Shown piece by piece: positions 1 through 9,478 of a stretch of DNA of 64,000 nt; positions within the stretch are counted from its first letter, which is position 1, and each line of letters starts with the position of its first letter. Position numbers and translations under genes: made by a program. Source of the stretch: Marinitoga aeolica (GTDB lineage Bacteria; Thermotogota; Thermotogae; Petrotogales; Petrotogaceae); the NCBI RefSeq assembly GCF_029910535.1, contig NZ_CP069362.1, positions 310,001 through 374,000 on the forward strand, read 5' to 3'. Under the pieces are notes generated by a model that was not told where the DNA came from, ran no database searches, and saw nothing but the letters and a program-made list of their open reading frames with translations.

Positions 1-243
1 TCCAAGATGAGCCTTTTTTATATTTTTATCAGAAGTAAAATGGAAGTGAATACTTTTAACTTTTAATATAAGTTTTTTTATCTGTTTTTGACTATTCAAT
101 AAATTTCCATTATCATTTTTTATATATATATTATTATAAAAATATTTATTAAAATTACTATTTAATTTTTTCTCTGTTTTTTTTATTCCAAAAAATTTTT
201 CATATTTCTTATTAAACAAATGAGTTACTACTTTAGTAGTCAT
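1..243 (-). CDS. Unrecognised protein, N-terminal part (runs off the left edge)
   Basis: An open frame of 81 codons starts at ATG 243 and is still open at base 1. A strong ribosome-binding site (AGGAGGG) sits 6 bases upstream of the start, just at the end of the MotE-like gene, so the two are cotranscribed. The visible part is rich in Asn, Lys, Phe and Tyr and shows no signal peptide or motif I can name. In related bacteria, MotE-like genes sit beside flagellar hook genes such as fliK, so a hook-length-control-type protein is possible, but this rests on context only. Confidence 0.6.
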   Translation of the reverse strand, partial: MTTKVVTHLFNKKYEKFFGIKKTEKKLNSNFNKYFYNNIYIKNDNGNLLNSQKQIKKLILKVKSIHFHFTSDKNIKKAHLG

Positions 244-253
244 TTTTTCCCTC

Positions 254-922
254 CTATTTACTTTTCACCTCCCCTATTTTTGAAATAACATTAGCTGCTT
301 TTGTTGGATTAATTTGAGCTAAAGCCTGAATTATTTCAGCTGCTGTATCTGAAGGAAGCATAAGCAATGCATTAACTATTAAATCAATGCTTACTTCATC
401 CCTTGAAAGTGCTATTGCTATTTGTGCTGGTGTTGAGGAGGCAAACCATTCTGCAAGTTTGTTTATTCTATATTTATAATCTTCAAAGACCTTTTTCTCT
501 TTTTCAAAGGCTTCTTTTTCTGCGTTAAATTTCTCCTTTTCTGCTGCTAACTGTTTTGATTCATTCTCTATCTGAGAAGAGAGTTTTTTTAATTCATCTA
601 ATTGACTATTTATTTGTTTTGATTTTAAATCTAATTCTTTTAATCTTTCTTCAATTAATTTTTCTTGTATAGCATAGGCATTTCCTACATCAAGATATTC
701 ATATTTCACCTTATCTTTTAACGCAGGAACTTTTTGTAATATATATGCAACAAAACTTTTCCAATCTTTTTCAACACTAAGATTAAGAGTTTTTATTCTT
801 TTAAATTCAAAATTCACATATACTAAAGCAATTATTATTAAAGTTATAAATATTGACCAAAAAAATAAAGAAATTAATCTTTTTAATCTTCCAGGCTTTT
901 TTTCTTTTTTATCTTTTGCCAT
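254..922 (-). CDS. MotE-like membrane coiled-coil protein (MgtE N-domain-like C-terminus)
   Basis: 222 residues. A basic cytoplasmic start is followed by one membrane segment (about residues 17-39), a long Lys/Glu coiled coil (about 90-150), and a small C-terminal helical domain with SSTPAQIAIAL and LMLPSDTAAEIIQAL. That order matches MotE, the periplasmic chaperone-like partner of the flagellar stator protein MotB, whose C-terminal domain resembles the MgtE intracellular N domain. Upstream lies a terminator, so it heads its own unit together with the partial gene at 1-243. The function is inferred from architecture; a magnesium-transporter fragment is unlikely because the channel part is absent. 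Confidence 0.65.
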   Translation of the reverse strand: MAKDKKEKKPGRLKRLISLFFWSIFITLIIIALVYVNFEFKRIKTLNLSVEKDWKSFVAYILQKVPALKDKVKYEYLDVGNAYAIQEKLIEERLKELDLKSKQINSQLDELKKLSSQIENESKQLAAEKEKFNAEKEAFEKEKKVFEDYKYRINKLAEWFASSTPAQIAIALSRDEVSIDLIVNALLMLPSDTAAEIIQALAQINPTKAANVISKIGEVKSK

Positions 923-1007
923 ATATATTCACTCCTTCTTAATTTTTACCTAACTTATAGTATATCAAATTTTTTCAAAAATTTTAAGCGAATTTTCATA
1001 GTAAATA

Positions 1008-1038
1008 AAAAAGAGGCATTCAAAATGCCTCTTTTTTT
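1008..1038 (-). terminator. Rho-independent terminator after bamA
   Basis: An 8-bp stem (GAGGCATT / AATGCCTC, 1013-1020 and 1024-1031) with a 3-base loop is flanked by an A run and a T run, so it can work on either strand. It lies just past the bamA stop codon and closes the long minus-strand gene run. Confidence 0.85.
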
Positions 1039-3304
1039 AAAACATCGGGCCAAAACCAAATGTCCATTTAAATTTATTTTGTGTATCGAATACCCCTTCA
1101 AATCTTATAGGGCCAATCATTGGTATGGTCAATTTTATTCCAAAACCATATGACCACAAATAATCTTTCATTAAATCTAAATCACTCGCATTCCCTATAT
1201 CAAAAAAAGCATAAAGATCTACAGGAACATTTTCTTTATTTATTTGATATTGAATTTCGGCATTATTTAAAATCATCATGTTACCTGTTCTTGAAGAAAA
1301 ATCATATCCTCTAATAGTATACATTCCACCCAAATAAAAATCATATAAGTCTGCATCATCTATTACATAACCTGTCTTAAATCTATTTGCAAATGTAAAC
1401 TTATAATACGTATAGAATATTTTATTCTCCAAATACCCACCATAATAGTATTCATTCTTATTTAGTGTATTTAAACCACCAAATAATTGAACAGTATTAT
1501 ACAATCCATTATATGGTCTAAATGGATAGTCTAATCTAGAATATGTATATCCCACACCACTACTAATTTCTTTCTTTAACTTATATGTTTCGGGATTATA
1601 TTTTGTTTCGGAATAACTAAAATTCATATTTAAATTATTAAAATCATCTATATCATAATTAGGAGAAATTGAAAAGGATATTTTATTCGAAACAGTTGCT
1701 ATTCCACTAATATTTTCTTGAGGAATTCCTGCATTTTCATCATATAATCCATAACTTAACTTTGTACTAAATGAGAATTTTGAACCATATAAATTTTTAA
1801 TTCCGTATCCACCATTAAATACATATGTTTTAGACAATGGGTTAATATTTGTAGATAAATTAAATGATTGACCATATCCCCACGGATTTGCCCATTGCAA
1901 TTCCAATTGACCTAAAAAGCCCATATACCACGGAGCATTTTCAGGAATTGTATAAGTTACTCCTCCTATAAATTTACCAGGTTTATTTTTCTCTGTTATA
2001 TCAATTTTAAAATCTAACTTATCTCCCTTTTGATTAAACGGATAAACATTCACTTTTTCAAAAAAACCTGTTCCTGATAATGCATAATATGTATCCTGAA
2101 TATCTTTTGTTCTTATTACATTACCAGATATTAATTTTATAGCCGGTTTTATTAAATAATTTTTAGTTTTTTGCTCTGGAGAAAATTTTATTGATATGCT
2201 ACCAACTTTATACTCGGTAATTTGATATGTTAATATGTTTGATTCGTAATTAGAATTAATTTCTACAAAAGGATATCCAAGATTAGTGTAGTATTCTTTT
2301 AATGCTTTTATACTATTCAGAATATCAATATTTGTAACAGTTGAACCTTTTGTTATATTTGAACGTTTTAATTTATCTAAAATTTCAAAATCTTTTATGC
2401 TCTCATTTCCTTTTATTTTTATTTCTTTTATAACTGAGGGTTTTTTGATAATTTTCCTTAAATCACCACTTAAAACAAGGACTAGATCTCCACCAGGAGT
2501 TTTATCAACATTTATAGGTTTTATAGAAATTTGTGTGTCTTTAGAAAAATATGGAAGTTGTTGCAATGATTGAAAAATCTTTTGAATATCTTCAACTTTT
2601 GGATATGTTGCTTTAACATCAGACCTAAATAAGAAAAATTTATTTTCCCAATCTTTTCTAAAATCAAAACCAAAAATTTTTTTTAGTTCAGATTTATTCA
2701 AGTTTTTTATTTCACCATTTAATTCAATATCCCATAAGTCGTATTCTTTTATCACATATACCAATGTATTTTTATCTGTCATTTCATTGTTAATTTTGGT
2801 AGATTCAAAAGTCAGCATGTTCGAATTTAATTTTATATTGCTAAAAACTTCTACATACATATATCCATTTTCATTATAATATTTCTTTAATTCATCTAAT
2901 CCCTTTTTATATTCATTAATATTCAAAGGTTTTTCTTTTTCAGTATATACTTTCGTTGCTATTTTCGAAAGATCTACTAAATTGTCTCCTAAAACTTTAA
3001 ACTTTACTTTTTTTACTATAGGATTTAATTTAAATATAAATTTTAATTCTTTATTTTCTTTTGAGTAATTATAAGATATTGATGAAAAATATGGATAATT
3101 TTTTTGAATATTATCTATTGCTAATTTTATATCAATCTCGCCAACAATAGAATTATTTTTTATATCATACTTTGATAATACATTTCTCAAATCATTTTCA
3201 ATAAAGGATACATTCCCATCAAAAATTATTTTTTCAACATCCATTAATGCGAATATATTGATGAACATCCCTATCAATATAGCTACTAAAAACTTTTTTT
3301 TCAT
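1037..3304 (-). CDS. bamA: Omp85/BamA-family outer-membrane assembly protein
   Basis: 755 residues. An N-terminal signal peptide (MKKKFLVAILIGMF...) precedes a periplasmic region of repeated POTRA-like units (about residues 25-430; for example a unit starting PSVIKEIKIKGNESI) and a C-terminal beta barrel ending in FGFGPMF, with the final aromatic residue expected of the family. The barrel has the GGMYTIRGYDF segment, the lid-lock VRGF/Y-type motif. BamA folds and inserts barrel proteins in the outer membrane. I chose ATG 3304, 7 bases after GGAGG; a GTG lies one codon upstream. The stop of the upstream GHKL gene shares a base with this start. Confidence 0.9.
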   Translation of the reverse strand: MKKKFLVAILIGMFINIFALMDVEKIIFDGNVSFIENDLRNVLSKYDIKNNSIVGEIDIKLAIDNIQKNYPYFSSISYNYSKENKELKFIFKLNPIVKKVKFKVLGDNLVDLSKIATKVYTEKEKPLNINEYKKGLDELKKYYNENGYMYVEVFSNIKLNSNMLTFESTKINNEMTDKNTLVYVIKEYDLWDIELNGEIKNLNKSELKKIFGFDFRKDWENKFFLFRSDVKATYPKVEDIQKIFQSLQQLPYFSKDTQISIKPINVDKTPGGDLVLVLSGDLRKIIKKPSVIKEIKIKGNESIKDFEILDKLKRSNITKGSTVTNIDILNSIKALKEYYTNLGYPFVEINSNYESNILTYQITEYKVGSISIKFSPEQKTKNYLIKPAIKLISGNVIRTKDIQDTYYALSGTGFFEKVNVYPFNQKGDKLDFKIDITEKNKPGKFIGGVTYTIPENAPWYMGFLGQLELQWANPWGYGQSFNLSTNINPLSKTYVFNGGYGIKNLYGSKFSFSTKLSYGLYDENAGIPQENISGIATVSNKISFSISPNYDIDDFNNLNMNFSYSETKYNPETYKLKKEISSGVGYTYSRLDYPFRPYNGLYNTVQLFGGLNTLNKNEYYYGGYLENKIFYTYYKFTFANRFKTGYVIDDADLYDFYLGGMYTIRGYDFSSRTGNMMILNNAEIQYQINKENVPVDLYAFFDIGNASDLDLMKDYLWSYGFGIKLTIPMIGPIRFEGVFDTQNKFKWTFGFGPMF

Positions 3305-3852
3305 CACAAAACCTCCTTAATTTGTTTTTCTAAATTTATTAAATAATTTTTTATTAACATTAAATCTCCTGGATCTGTTAAATCAAAATTATTTTTTAAA
3401 AATTCTGTTTCAATAACATATCCTTCCTTTTTAAAAAATCTTGTGATCTTCCAAGAAAAAGATTGACTCATATTTATAAGTTGCAGGATTGTTTGAGTTA
3501 TATTTCCAACTGGTTGGCAATCTATATTTTTTAAATTAAAAGATGCTATAATAGTTGTGCCTTTATTTTTTTCAGAAAATATTCTGAAATTTCCTTTTGT
3601 TCTTTCAACAGAATATTTTAAGAAAGGTAAACCAAGACCAAACTTTTTTTTTCTTTCTTTTTTAGTAGAAAAAAACGGGTCTAAAACTTTTTTTAATTTT
3701 TCTTTATCCATTCCCCTTCCATTATCTGAAACAACAAATTTGAAAAATTCCTCTGTTTCAATTATCACCAAATATCCTTTATCTCCACCTGACTTTATGG
3801 CATTCTCACATATATCTAGTATGTGATCACTAATTGTTCTCAATGTGGCCAA
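3304..3852 (-). CDS. GHKL-type ATP-binding protein (histidine-kinase-like ATPase domain)
   Basis: 182 residues. The ATP-binding Bergerat fold is visible: N box DICENAIKSG (about residue 13), G1 box DNGRGMD (about 43) and G2 box FGLGLPFLK (about 71). It has no dimerisation/phosphoacceptor domain, so it is not a complete sensor kinase; such stand-alone ATPases act as protein kinases or anti-sigma-like switch proteins. The start is TTG 3852, with GGTGAT 6 bases upstream, and overlaps the PHP gene by 13 bases. In Clostridia and Thermotogae, genes of this type travel with PHP, DRTGG and CBS/ATPase genes, often next to [FeFe]-hydrogenase subunits. The substrate is unknown. Confidence 0.8.
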   Translation of the reverse strand: MATLRTISDHILDICENAIKSGGDKGYLVIIETEEFFKFVVSDNGRGMDKEKLKKVLDPFFSTKKERKKKFGLGLPFLKYSVERTKGNFRIFSEKNKGTTIIASFNLKNIDCQPVGNITQTILQLINMSQSFSWKITRFFKKEGYVIETEFLKNNFDLTDPGDLMLIKNYLINLEKQIKEVL

Positions 3853-4559
3853 ATAGGAATCACCTTTCTTTCTAAAATAGATTTTTTTAATTCTGCAAAA
3901 GTTCTATCTTTAGCTTCTATTTTACACGAAGGGATTAATTGTTCAGGAAAGTGGGCATCTGAATTAAAAAGAAAATTGTTAAATCCTATTTTCATGGATT
4001 TTTCTAATTCTTTTTTATTTTTTATTTCGACGGCATCCAATTTCAAATCTTCAGGTAAAAATCCCAAATTGGTAATTAATCCATTAAATCTAAAGATATG
4101 AGCTGGAACAAAAAGGGAATTATATTTTTTTGAAAGTTTATATATTTCACTTATAGAAAATTTTGAAGAACTTCCTAAAAATGGTTTTTCATATATTTTT
4201 TTAAATTCCCCATTTTTATCACATAATATTTGATATCCTAATTTATCAGGATCATATTCTTTTATTGTAAGACTATTCTCAATAATCTCTCCAAACTCTT
4301 CTGCATCATTTATATTTTCAAAATATATGAGTATATGAACTTCTTCTTTTGATGTTACTTCTATACCTGGTATAACCCTAACATCTATATTTTTTAGAAT
4401 ATCTGAATATATACTTATGTGTTTTGTTGTATTGTGATCTGTTATTGATATCCAATTTACTCTATCAAGATATTCTAAAAAAATGTCTGGCGTCATTGTA
4501 ATATCAGCACATGGAGAAAGTACTGTATGTATATGAAAGTTCGCATAAAACACTGGCAT
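3840..4559 (-). CDS. PHP-domain phosphoesterase (TrpH/YciV-like)
   Basis: 239 residues. Metal-site motifs of the PHP superfamily are present: FHIHTVLSPCAD near the N-terminus, SITDHNTTKH (about residue 38), a central E (PGIEVTSKEE) and the late FNSDAHFPEQ (about 200). TrpH/YciV relatives are 5'-3' exonucleases or nucleoside 3',5'-bisphosphate phosphatases; the substrate here is not predictable. Start ATG 4559 follows GAGGAATAAA. It is cotranscribed between the DRTGG protein (1-base gap) and the GHKL ATPase (overlap). Confidence 0.85.
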   Translation of the reverse strand: MPVFYANFHIHTVLSPCADITMTPDIFLEYLDRVNWISITDHNTTKHISIYSDILKNIDVRVIPGIEVTSKEEVHILIYFENINDAEEFGEIIENSLTIKEYDPDKLGYQILCDKNGEFKKIYEKPFLGSSSKFSISEIYKLSKKYNSLFVPAHIFRFNGLITNLGFLPEDLKLDAVEIKNKKELEKSMKIGFNNFLFNSDAHFPEQLIPSCKIEAKDRTFAELKKSILERKVIPIWPH

Positions 4560-4560
4560 T

Positions 4561-4896
4561 TTATTCCTCTTTCAATTTAGTATATATTATACCTGCTGCT
4601 TTAAAAATATTACATTTACTTTTTAGTAAATTAATGTTATTTTCTTTTGCTTTTTTTATTGTTTCACTCTCAAATTCAAATCCTTCTGGCACAATTATTG
4701 TATTTATTTCAACAATAGAAGCTACAGCAATAATATTTGGATGTGTTTGATGTGTAAGCCATACAGATTCAGCTGGTGCATTTCTCATTATTTCACTGAG
4801 TAAATCACCAATATATCCATTTTTTATATCTACTGTATCATCAAAGATATATACTTTTTCAAAATTCCCATCTTTTAATAATTCTAATAATTTCAA
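4561..4896 (-). CDS. DRTGG-domain protein (second copy)
   Basis: 111 residues from TTG 4896. A GTG three codons further up (4905) is also open, but the extended Shine-Dalgarno GGGGTGAT covers that GTG and sits at the right distance from TTG 4896. The protein is a single small alpha/beta domain (LSEIMRNAPAESVWLTHQTH, then IIAVASIVEINTIIVPEGF) resembling the DRTGG domains found in hydrogenase-linked gene clusters and at the N-terminus of some phosphotransacetylases. No catalytic residues are apparent. A regulatory or ligand-sensing role with the neighbouring CBS/ATPase protein is inferred from the conserved neighbourhood. Confidence 0.75.
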   Translation of the reverse strand: MKLLELLKDGNFEKVYIFDDTVDIKNGYIGDLLSEIMRNAPAESVWLTHQTHPNIIAVASIVEINTIIVPEGFEFESETIKKAKENNINLLKSKCNIFKAAGIIYTKLKEE

Positions 4897-4919
4897 TATA
4901 ATCACCCCAATAATGTAGG

Positions 4920-5855
4920 TTATTTATAAAATAACATTTCTATTATTACTCCTTTTCCAACTTCAGATATTATCGTCATTTTATCAGAAAATCTTTTCAT
5001 ATTTGGTAATCCCATTCCTGCGCCAAACCCTTGCGATCTAACTTCTTCAGATGCAGTTGAAAAACCTTCCTGCATAGCTATTTCAACATTTTCAATCCCT
5101 TTTCCATAGTCCTTTATCAATAATCTTATACTATCTTCAAAATCCCAACAAAAGATTTTACCATAAGATTCTGAGTGAATAACTACATTTGCTTCTGCTT
5201 CATAGGTAGAAATAGAAACTTTCCTTATTAATTTTTCATCGATTCCTTTTTTCTTTAAAAAACTTTTAAGTTTTGTAGCCCCTGTTCCTATTCTTTGTAT
5301 TTCTGTATAATCAATATCAAAATCGAAAGATATTTTTTTGTTATCTAATAATTCACCAGTAAGTCTTGATGTATATTCTTCATGTTCAAGAATTTTCTTT
5401 CTTCTATCATCATGAATATACATAGTACCAAGTCTTTCAAATAACCATGATATAACATCATATTTTGTAATTATTCCTATAACTTTATTTTCATTGTTAA
5501 TAACAGGATATCTCCCAAATTTATACTTTTGTGAAATACTCATAAAATCAGATAATGTATTTTCTTCATATAATACTTTGACATTTTTTGTCATCCATTT
5601 TTTAACTGAATCTTCTAATTTTCCATTTTCAAGTACTTTAATAATGTCTTCTATACTAATAATACCTGTTAATTTCAAACCTCTCTTTACCACTGGTAAC
5701 CCTGAAATTTTTTTTATTTTCATTATATTTTTCACTTGTTTAATTGAAGTTTCAGGAGTAACAACTATGGCTGGTGAGGTCATTATTTCTCCTATTTTTA
5801 TATTAGAAAAAAATTGTGATAATTTCTCCAATAACTTATTACTTTCAGATGTCAT
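4920..5855 (-). CDS. Tandem-CBS plus GHKL ATPase regulatory protein
   Basis: 311 residues. Two CBS repeats (about residues 20-140; IMTSPAIVVTPETS and WMTKNVKVLYEENTL begin the repeats) are joined to a serine-kinase/anti-sigma-like ATPase with N box YEAEANVVIHSES, G1 DYGKGIENVE and G2 GFGAGMGLPNMKRFSD. CBS pairs bind adenine nucleotides, so this is probably an energy-sensing switch protein. The start is ATG 5855 (AAGGAG 5 bases before), not the longer frame to 5885, which lies inside the upstream gene. It overlaps the first DRTGG gene by 11 bases. The target is unknown. Confidence 0.85.
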   Translation of the reverse strand: MTSESNKLLEKLSQFFSNIKIGEIMTSPAIVVTPETSIKQVKNIMKIKKISGLPVVKRGLKLTGIISIEDIIKVLENGKLEDSVKKWMTKNVKVLYEENTLSDFMSISQKYKFGRYPVINNENKVIGIITKYDVISWLFERLGTMYIHDDRRKKILEHEEYTSRLTGELLDNKKISFDFDIDYTEIQRIGTGATKLKSFLKKKGIDEKLIRKVSISTYEAEANVVIHSESYGKIFCWDFEDSIRLLIKDYGKGIENVEIAMQEGFSTASEEVRSQGFGAGMGLPNMKRFSDKMTIISEVGKGVIIEMLFYK

Positions 5856-6222
5856 TTCTATTCTCCTTATCAGTTTCCATTGCATCCTTTATTCCATATT
5901 CATAGAGCTTAGCACATGTATAATACATAGAAAAATCTGTTGTTAAAATAGGAATTTCACATTCTTCAATAATTTCTAAAAAATTTTTAGGTATAGTTTT
6001 CCCACGAACAAATAAAATAGCGCTTGCTTCTATTACTGAAGCAGTTGTAAGAGTCTGCGGTGTAGCTAATCCCGTTATTAAGAGCATATTCGGTTTTGAA
6101 AAAGCTAAAAAATCACTCATCAAATCTGAAGCGCCAGCATATATTATTTCTATATTTTCCAAATCTTTTGATTTATGTAAAATCCTGGCGTTTAATCCTT
6201 TTACAAGATTTGGCAATTTCAT
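5845..6222 (-). CDS. DRTGG-domain protein (first copy)
   Basis: 125 residues starting [15 protein letters not shown], typical of the stand-alone DRTGG proteins of the hydrogenase-associated clusters. The core reads YAGASDLMSDFLAF, LLITGLATPQTLTTASVIEA, ASAILFVRGK. It has no signal peptide or membrane segment. The start shares one base with the thyX stop (TAATG), and the 3' end overlaps the CBS/ATPase gene. It is paralogous in fold to the copy at 4561-4896, so the operon encodes a DRTGG pair around the CBS/ATPase gene. Molecular role unknown. Confidence 0.8.
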   Translation of the reverse strand: MKLPNLVKGLNARILHKSKDLENIEIIYAGASDLMSDFLAFSKPNMLLITGLATPQTLTTASVIEASAILFVRGKTIPKNFLEIIEECEIPILTTDFSMYYTCAKLYEYGIKDAMETDKENRNDI

Positions 6223-6902
6223 TATAATAAATCCCCTCTATATTCATATTTTATGAATGCTTCATATGTCCAGGGTAATTTTTCTTTAAATATTTCTGCC
6301 AATGAAATAGCATATTGCTGTATTTCCCATTGCGCATGAGAGTCCGCTCTCAAATTTAAAAAATTCATCAAAGATCTGGTATTTACAGTCCAATAAAACT
6401 GTGTGTATTGCCCCATTGGTAATACCATCCTTGCCATTTCTCTTGCTACACCCATTTCCAATAATTTATTATAAGTTTCAAATAAATAATCATATGTATA
6501 ATTTATAATATTTATTGCTTTATTTTGCATATGTTCATCATTTGTTCTTATTGATCCCTGTTTATTAACAGTATCCTGTATTCTTATATGATCTGGAATG
6601 TAGAATTCTTCTGCATATTTTGTTGTATATCTTCTTGAAATTTCGTTATAACTACCAATCCTATGCCTCATCCATTGTCGAGCTATAAACATTGGTGTTT
6701 TTACATGAAATGTAAATACCTGATGTTCAAAAGGGCTATGATGTTTATGTTCCATTAAATAATGTATTAATTTCTTATCTCTTTCATCAGTTGAAGTTTC
6801 TTTACCATATGAAACTCTTGCTGCTTTTACTGCTGTTCGATCGTTGCCTAACATATCTACTAATTTAATAAATCCCTTATCCAAAACTTTTTTTTCAATC
6901 AT
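6222..6902 (-). CDS. thyX: FAD-dependent thymidylate synthase ThyX
   Basis: 226 residues. The ThyX signature [14 protein letters not shown] (RHRxxSxNExSxR) is intact and is preceded by [15 protein letters not shown]. ThyX makes dTMP from dUMP using methylenetetrahydrofolate and reduced FAD, replacing the ThyA/DHFR cycle. I place the start at ATG 6902 ([11 protein letters not shown]), 5 bases after GAAGGTGA; ATGs a few codons upstream have no such site. The gene begins inside the last codons of the TPR-protein gene and ends sharing a base with the DRTGG gene. Confidence 0.96.
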   Translation of the reverse strand: MIEKKVLDKGFIKLVDMLGNDRTAVKAARVSYGKETSTDERDKKLIHYLMEHKHHSPFEHQVFTFHVKTPMFIARQWMRHRIGSYNEISRRYTTKYAEEFYIPDHIRIQDTVNKQGSIRTNDEHMQNKAINIINYTYDYLFETYNKLLEMGVAREMARMVLPMGQYTQFYWTVNTRSLMNFLNLRADSHAQWEIQQYAISLAEIFKEKLPWTYEAFIKYEYRGDLL

Positions 6903-8097
6903 CTTTTTCACCTTCTTCATCATCTTTTAAGAGAAGTTCTTTTTCCTTTTTCTTTTTTCTTTTCTCATAATAAATCAAAATTCCAAGAGAACCTGATACA
7001 AACAAAATTATCGGTAGCACATAATTTACCATTACTTCTATTTTCACTTTTGTTCTTAAATTTTTGAGAGCTTTCAGAGCTTCTGTTGATATATTAGGAT
7101 CTATCGATATAGCTTTATTCAATGCAATTCTTGCCAATGTTTTATATTTATTTTCATCTACCTTTAGCATTGATAATGCCCATTTTGACAATATTCTTGC
7201 ATTTTCTGAATTATATTTTAATGATTGTTGGTAATAATTCATTTTTTGCACATTGGTATCTGCATAATCTCCTAATAATTCATAACTAAGCTGTAAAACT
7301 CTAGAATTTTTTACATTTGGGATTATTTTATTTATAATTATTTGTTTTGCAAAATCTTTTTTATTACTTTCAAAAAAGTGTTTCGCAATTAGTAACAATA
7401 TATTTTCTTTAACTTCTGGTTCTTTTACATACACTTTAGAAATTTCTTCAAAAATATTTTTATCTTTTTTATCTTTCTCAAGTTGGGCAGCAATTATTAA
7501 ATATATTTCCATTATTTTCTTGTTTTCTGGAAACTCTAAAACTCCTTTTTTTATTATTGTATAGGCTTCTTCTTTATTACCATAAATACTAGATTTAAAA
7601 AGGAAATTAGCTTTATAATACACAACAAATGGGGTATACCCCATTATTTTTTTTATTGATTCAATTTCATTTAATATTTTTTTTGCTAATTTTGGATCTC
7701 CCGTTATTAACCACTGTTTATATTCAAACTCTAAAAGTAATATATTTACTAATTGAAAATTAGGATATTTATTTTTCAATTCTTCTAGCTTTTTTATTGG
7801 ATCTATTGTTGTTTGTGGATTTATCATAGCCATTATATCGAAAATATTTTTCTCCTCAAAGTTTAAAAGTTCATTATATTTTGCTCTTAATTCATTGGCA
7901 GCTCTTAAATATCCACTATATCCCGTTTCAAAATATTTTTTTAAATAACCAAAAATTTTTATATTTACTTTGTTTGAGTTAATCATTTCATCTGTATTAA
8001 AATTCTTTACATAAAAATCAGCAATGTCAACACTAAACGAAAATACAATTAAAAACATTATTAATATAATAAAAAAATATTTTTTCATATTTTTCAT
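6895..8097 (-). CDS. Membrane-anchored TPR-like protein
   Basis: 400 residues. An N-terminal signal or anchor segment ([18 protein letters not shown]) is followed by an all-helical region with spaced repeats resembling tetratricopeptide units, a second membrane segment near residues 355-378 ([19 protein letters not shown]), and a short basic-then-acidic tail. This suggests an extracytoplasmic scaffold held in the inner membrane. The start shares bases with the fapA stop (TAATG), with AGGGGG 4 bases before it. I do not recognise a specific family. Confidence 0.7.
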   Translation of the reverse strand: MKNMKKYFFIILIMFLIVFSFSVDIADFYVKNFNTDEMINSNKVNIKIFGYLKKYFETGYSGYLRAANELRAKYNELLNFEEKNIFDIMAMINPQTTIDPIKKLEELKNKYPNFQLVNILLLEFEYKQWLITGDPKLAKKILNEIESIKKIMGYTPFVVYYKANFLFKSSIYGNKEEAYTIIKKGVLEFPENKKIMEIYLIIAAQLEKDKKDKNIFEEISKVYVKEPEVKENILLLIAKHFFESNKKDFAKQIIINKIIPNVKNSRVLQLSYELLGDYADTNVQKMNYYQQSLKYNSENARILSKWALSMLKVDENKYKTLARIALNKAISIDPNISTEALKALKNLRTKVKIEVMVNYVLPIILFVSGSLGILIYYEKRKKKKEKELLLKDDEEGEKDD

Positions 8098-9476
8098 TAT
8101 TCCCCCTGTACATAAGCATAAAGTTTAATTTCATCATTTATATTCATTATTTGAACACTACTTATCCCTTTTTCTGGTGCTAATAATTTATTATTAACTC
8201 TTATTGATACGCCAGGATACAACATTTTTCTGGCAATTACTATTCCTTCACTCTTTGATTCTTCTATCAGTTTTTTTAACTGAATAATCCTTTTTTTATT
8301 TTCTTCAACTCTGGCTTTCACAGTAGTAGCTTTATCAATTAATTTTTTTATATATAAAACCGTTTCATTTTTCACTTTCATTTGTTTTACTTTTTTTAGC
8401 AATGAATTAATCTGTGGAGTTATAGCTTTTAATTCTTCAGTATCTTTTTTTGTAATTTCTATTAAATTTCTATATTCTTCATATAATTTCGGATCAACTC
8501 CAACTTCAACCTCAGTATTTACTCCCATCGGGCTTCCTATATAATAAGCTTCTACCTTTTTCAATGCTTTTATTTTTCCTCCTACTATTTTACTGTTATA
8601 ACCATCTAAGATAACTTCTTTTGCAGAAAGAACTTTACAATTAATCATCGACTTATCTATAGAAATTGCTTCTTCTGCTTCTAATATAGCATTCTCAGCA
8701 AATCTTGCAAAAATATTTTTTGCTTTAATATATCCTTTATTTCCACCTTTTATTCCATTTGTTTTTACAGTTTGTTTTGAAATTACTTTAGCCAGCTCTA
8801 TTTCTCCATATATTTCAATATCTCCATCTGCTTCAACTATAAAATCCGGACGAACTGACCCTCTGATTAAGACTTTTCCTGGAAATCTAATATTCCCCGT
8901 GTTAAAATCAACATCACCATTAATCTCGTAAATCTCCTCAATACTAATATATACTGTTCCATCAATATCCTTTCTTATTTTCAATTCTCCTGAAGCAACT
9001 GCTATAATATTTCCTTTCTCATCTTTTTCAACATTCTTTTCCAAAACAACCTTTGCAGGATTTCCTGGACGTCCGGGAATTTTTTGTCCATATATATCTT
9101 TTCCCGGTTTACCCAATTTTGGTGGATGTATAATCCCTATTTTTTCTCCTATTTCTACTGTAATAATGTTTTTTGCAAATTCCCTAAAATCTATTTTCTC
9201 ATTATTTTTTACTTCTTTTTTTTCATCTAATTTAAACAATTCTACATATCCTGATTCACCTTTTTCTGGTAATGTTGCTTCAGCTACAACAATAGCTTCA
9301 TTATAAACTGGATTTAAAGCCAAACTTCTTAATACATCATATTTTATACCATGCTTTATTCCCGCAGAATGAAGACTTTTCAATAATTCTCTATCTGTTG
9401 GTATTCTTCCATCATATATTAAAGTTAAGTATGCTTTTATTCTATCTTCTGTTGTTTTTATTTTTGTTATCGCCAT
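8097..9476 (-). CDS. FapA (DUF342)-family protein
   Basis: 459 residues. The FapA/DUF342 layout is clear: an N-terminal domain, a Gly-rich linker (HPPKLGKPGKDIYGQKIPG, about 115-133), a central right-handed beta-helix of hydrophobic/Gly repeats (for example VDFNTGNIRFPGKVLIRGSV), and a C-terminal coiled coil. Family members bind polymers or membranes and have been linked to cell-surface regulation; no enzyme activity is established. Start ATG 9476 follows GGGGGACTAGAA, two bases after the stop of the RsbW-like gene. Confidence 0.85.
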   Translation of the reverse strand: MAITKIKTTEDRIKAYLTLIYDGRIPTDRELLKSLHSAGIKHGIKYDVLRSLALNPVYNEAIVVAEATLPEKGESGYVELFKLDEKKEVKNNEKIDFREFAKNIITVEIGEKIGIIHPPKLGKPGKDIYGQKIPGRPGNPAKVVLEKNVEKDEKGNIIAVASGELKIRKDIDGTVYISIEEIYEINGDVDFNTGNIRFPGKVLIRGSVRPDFIVEADGDIEIYGEIELAKVISKQTVKTNGIKGGNKGYIKAKNIFARFAENAILEAEEAISIDKSMINCKVLSAKEVILDGYNSKIVGGKIKALKKVEAYYIGSPMGVNTEVEVGVDPKLYEEYRNLIEITKKDTEELKAITPQINSLLKKVKQMKVKNETVLYIKKLIDKATTVKARVEENKKRIIQLKKLIEESKSEGIVIARKMLYPGVSIRVNNKLLAPEKGISSVQIMNINDEIKLYAYVQGE

Positions 9477-9478
9477 TT

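Noticed and set aside
4510-4750. Plus-strand 79-codon frame opposite the DRTGG and PHP genes
   Set aside because: It is antisense to two coupled genes with good motifs and lacks a ribosome-binding site.
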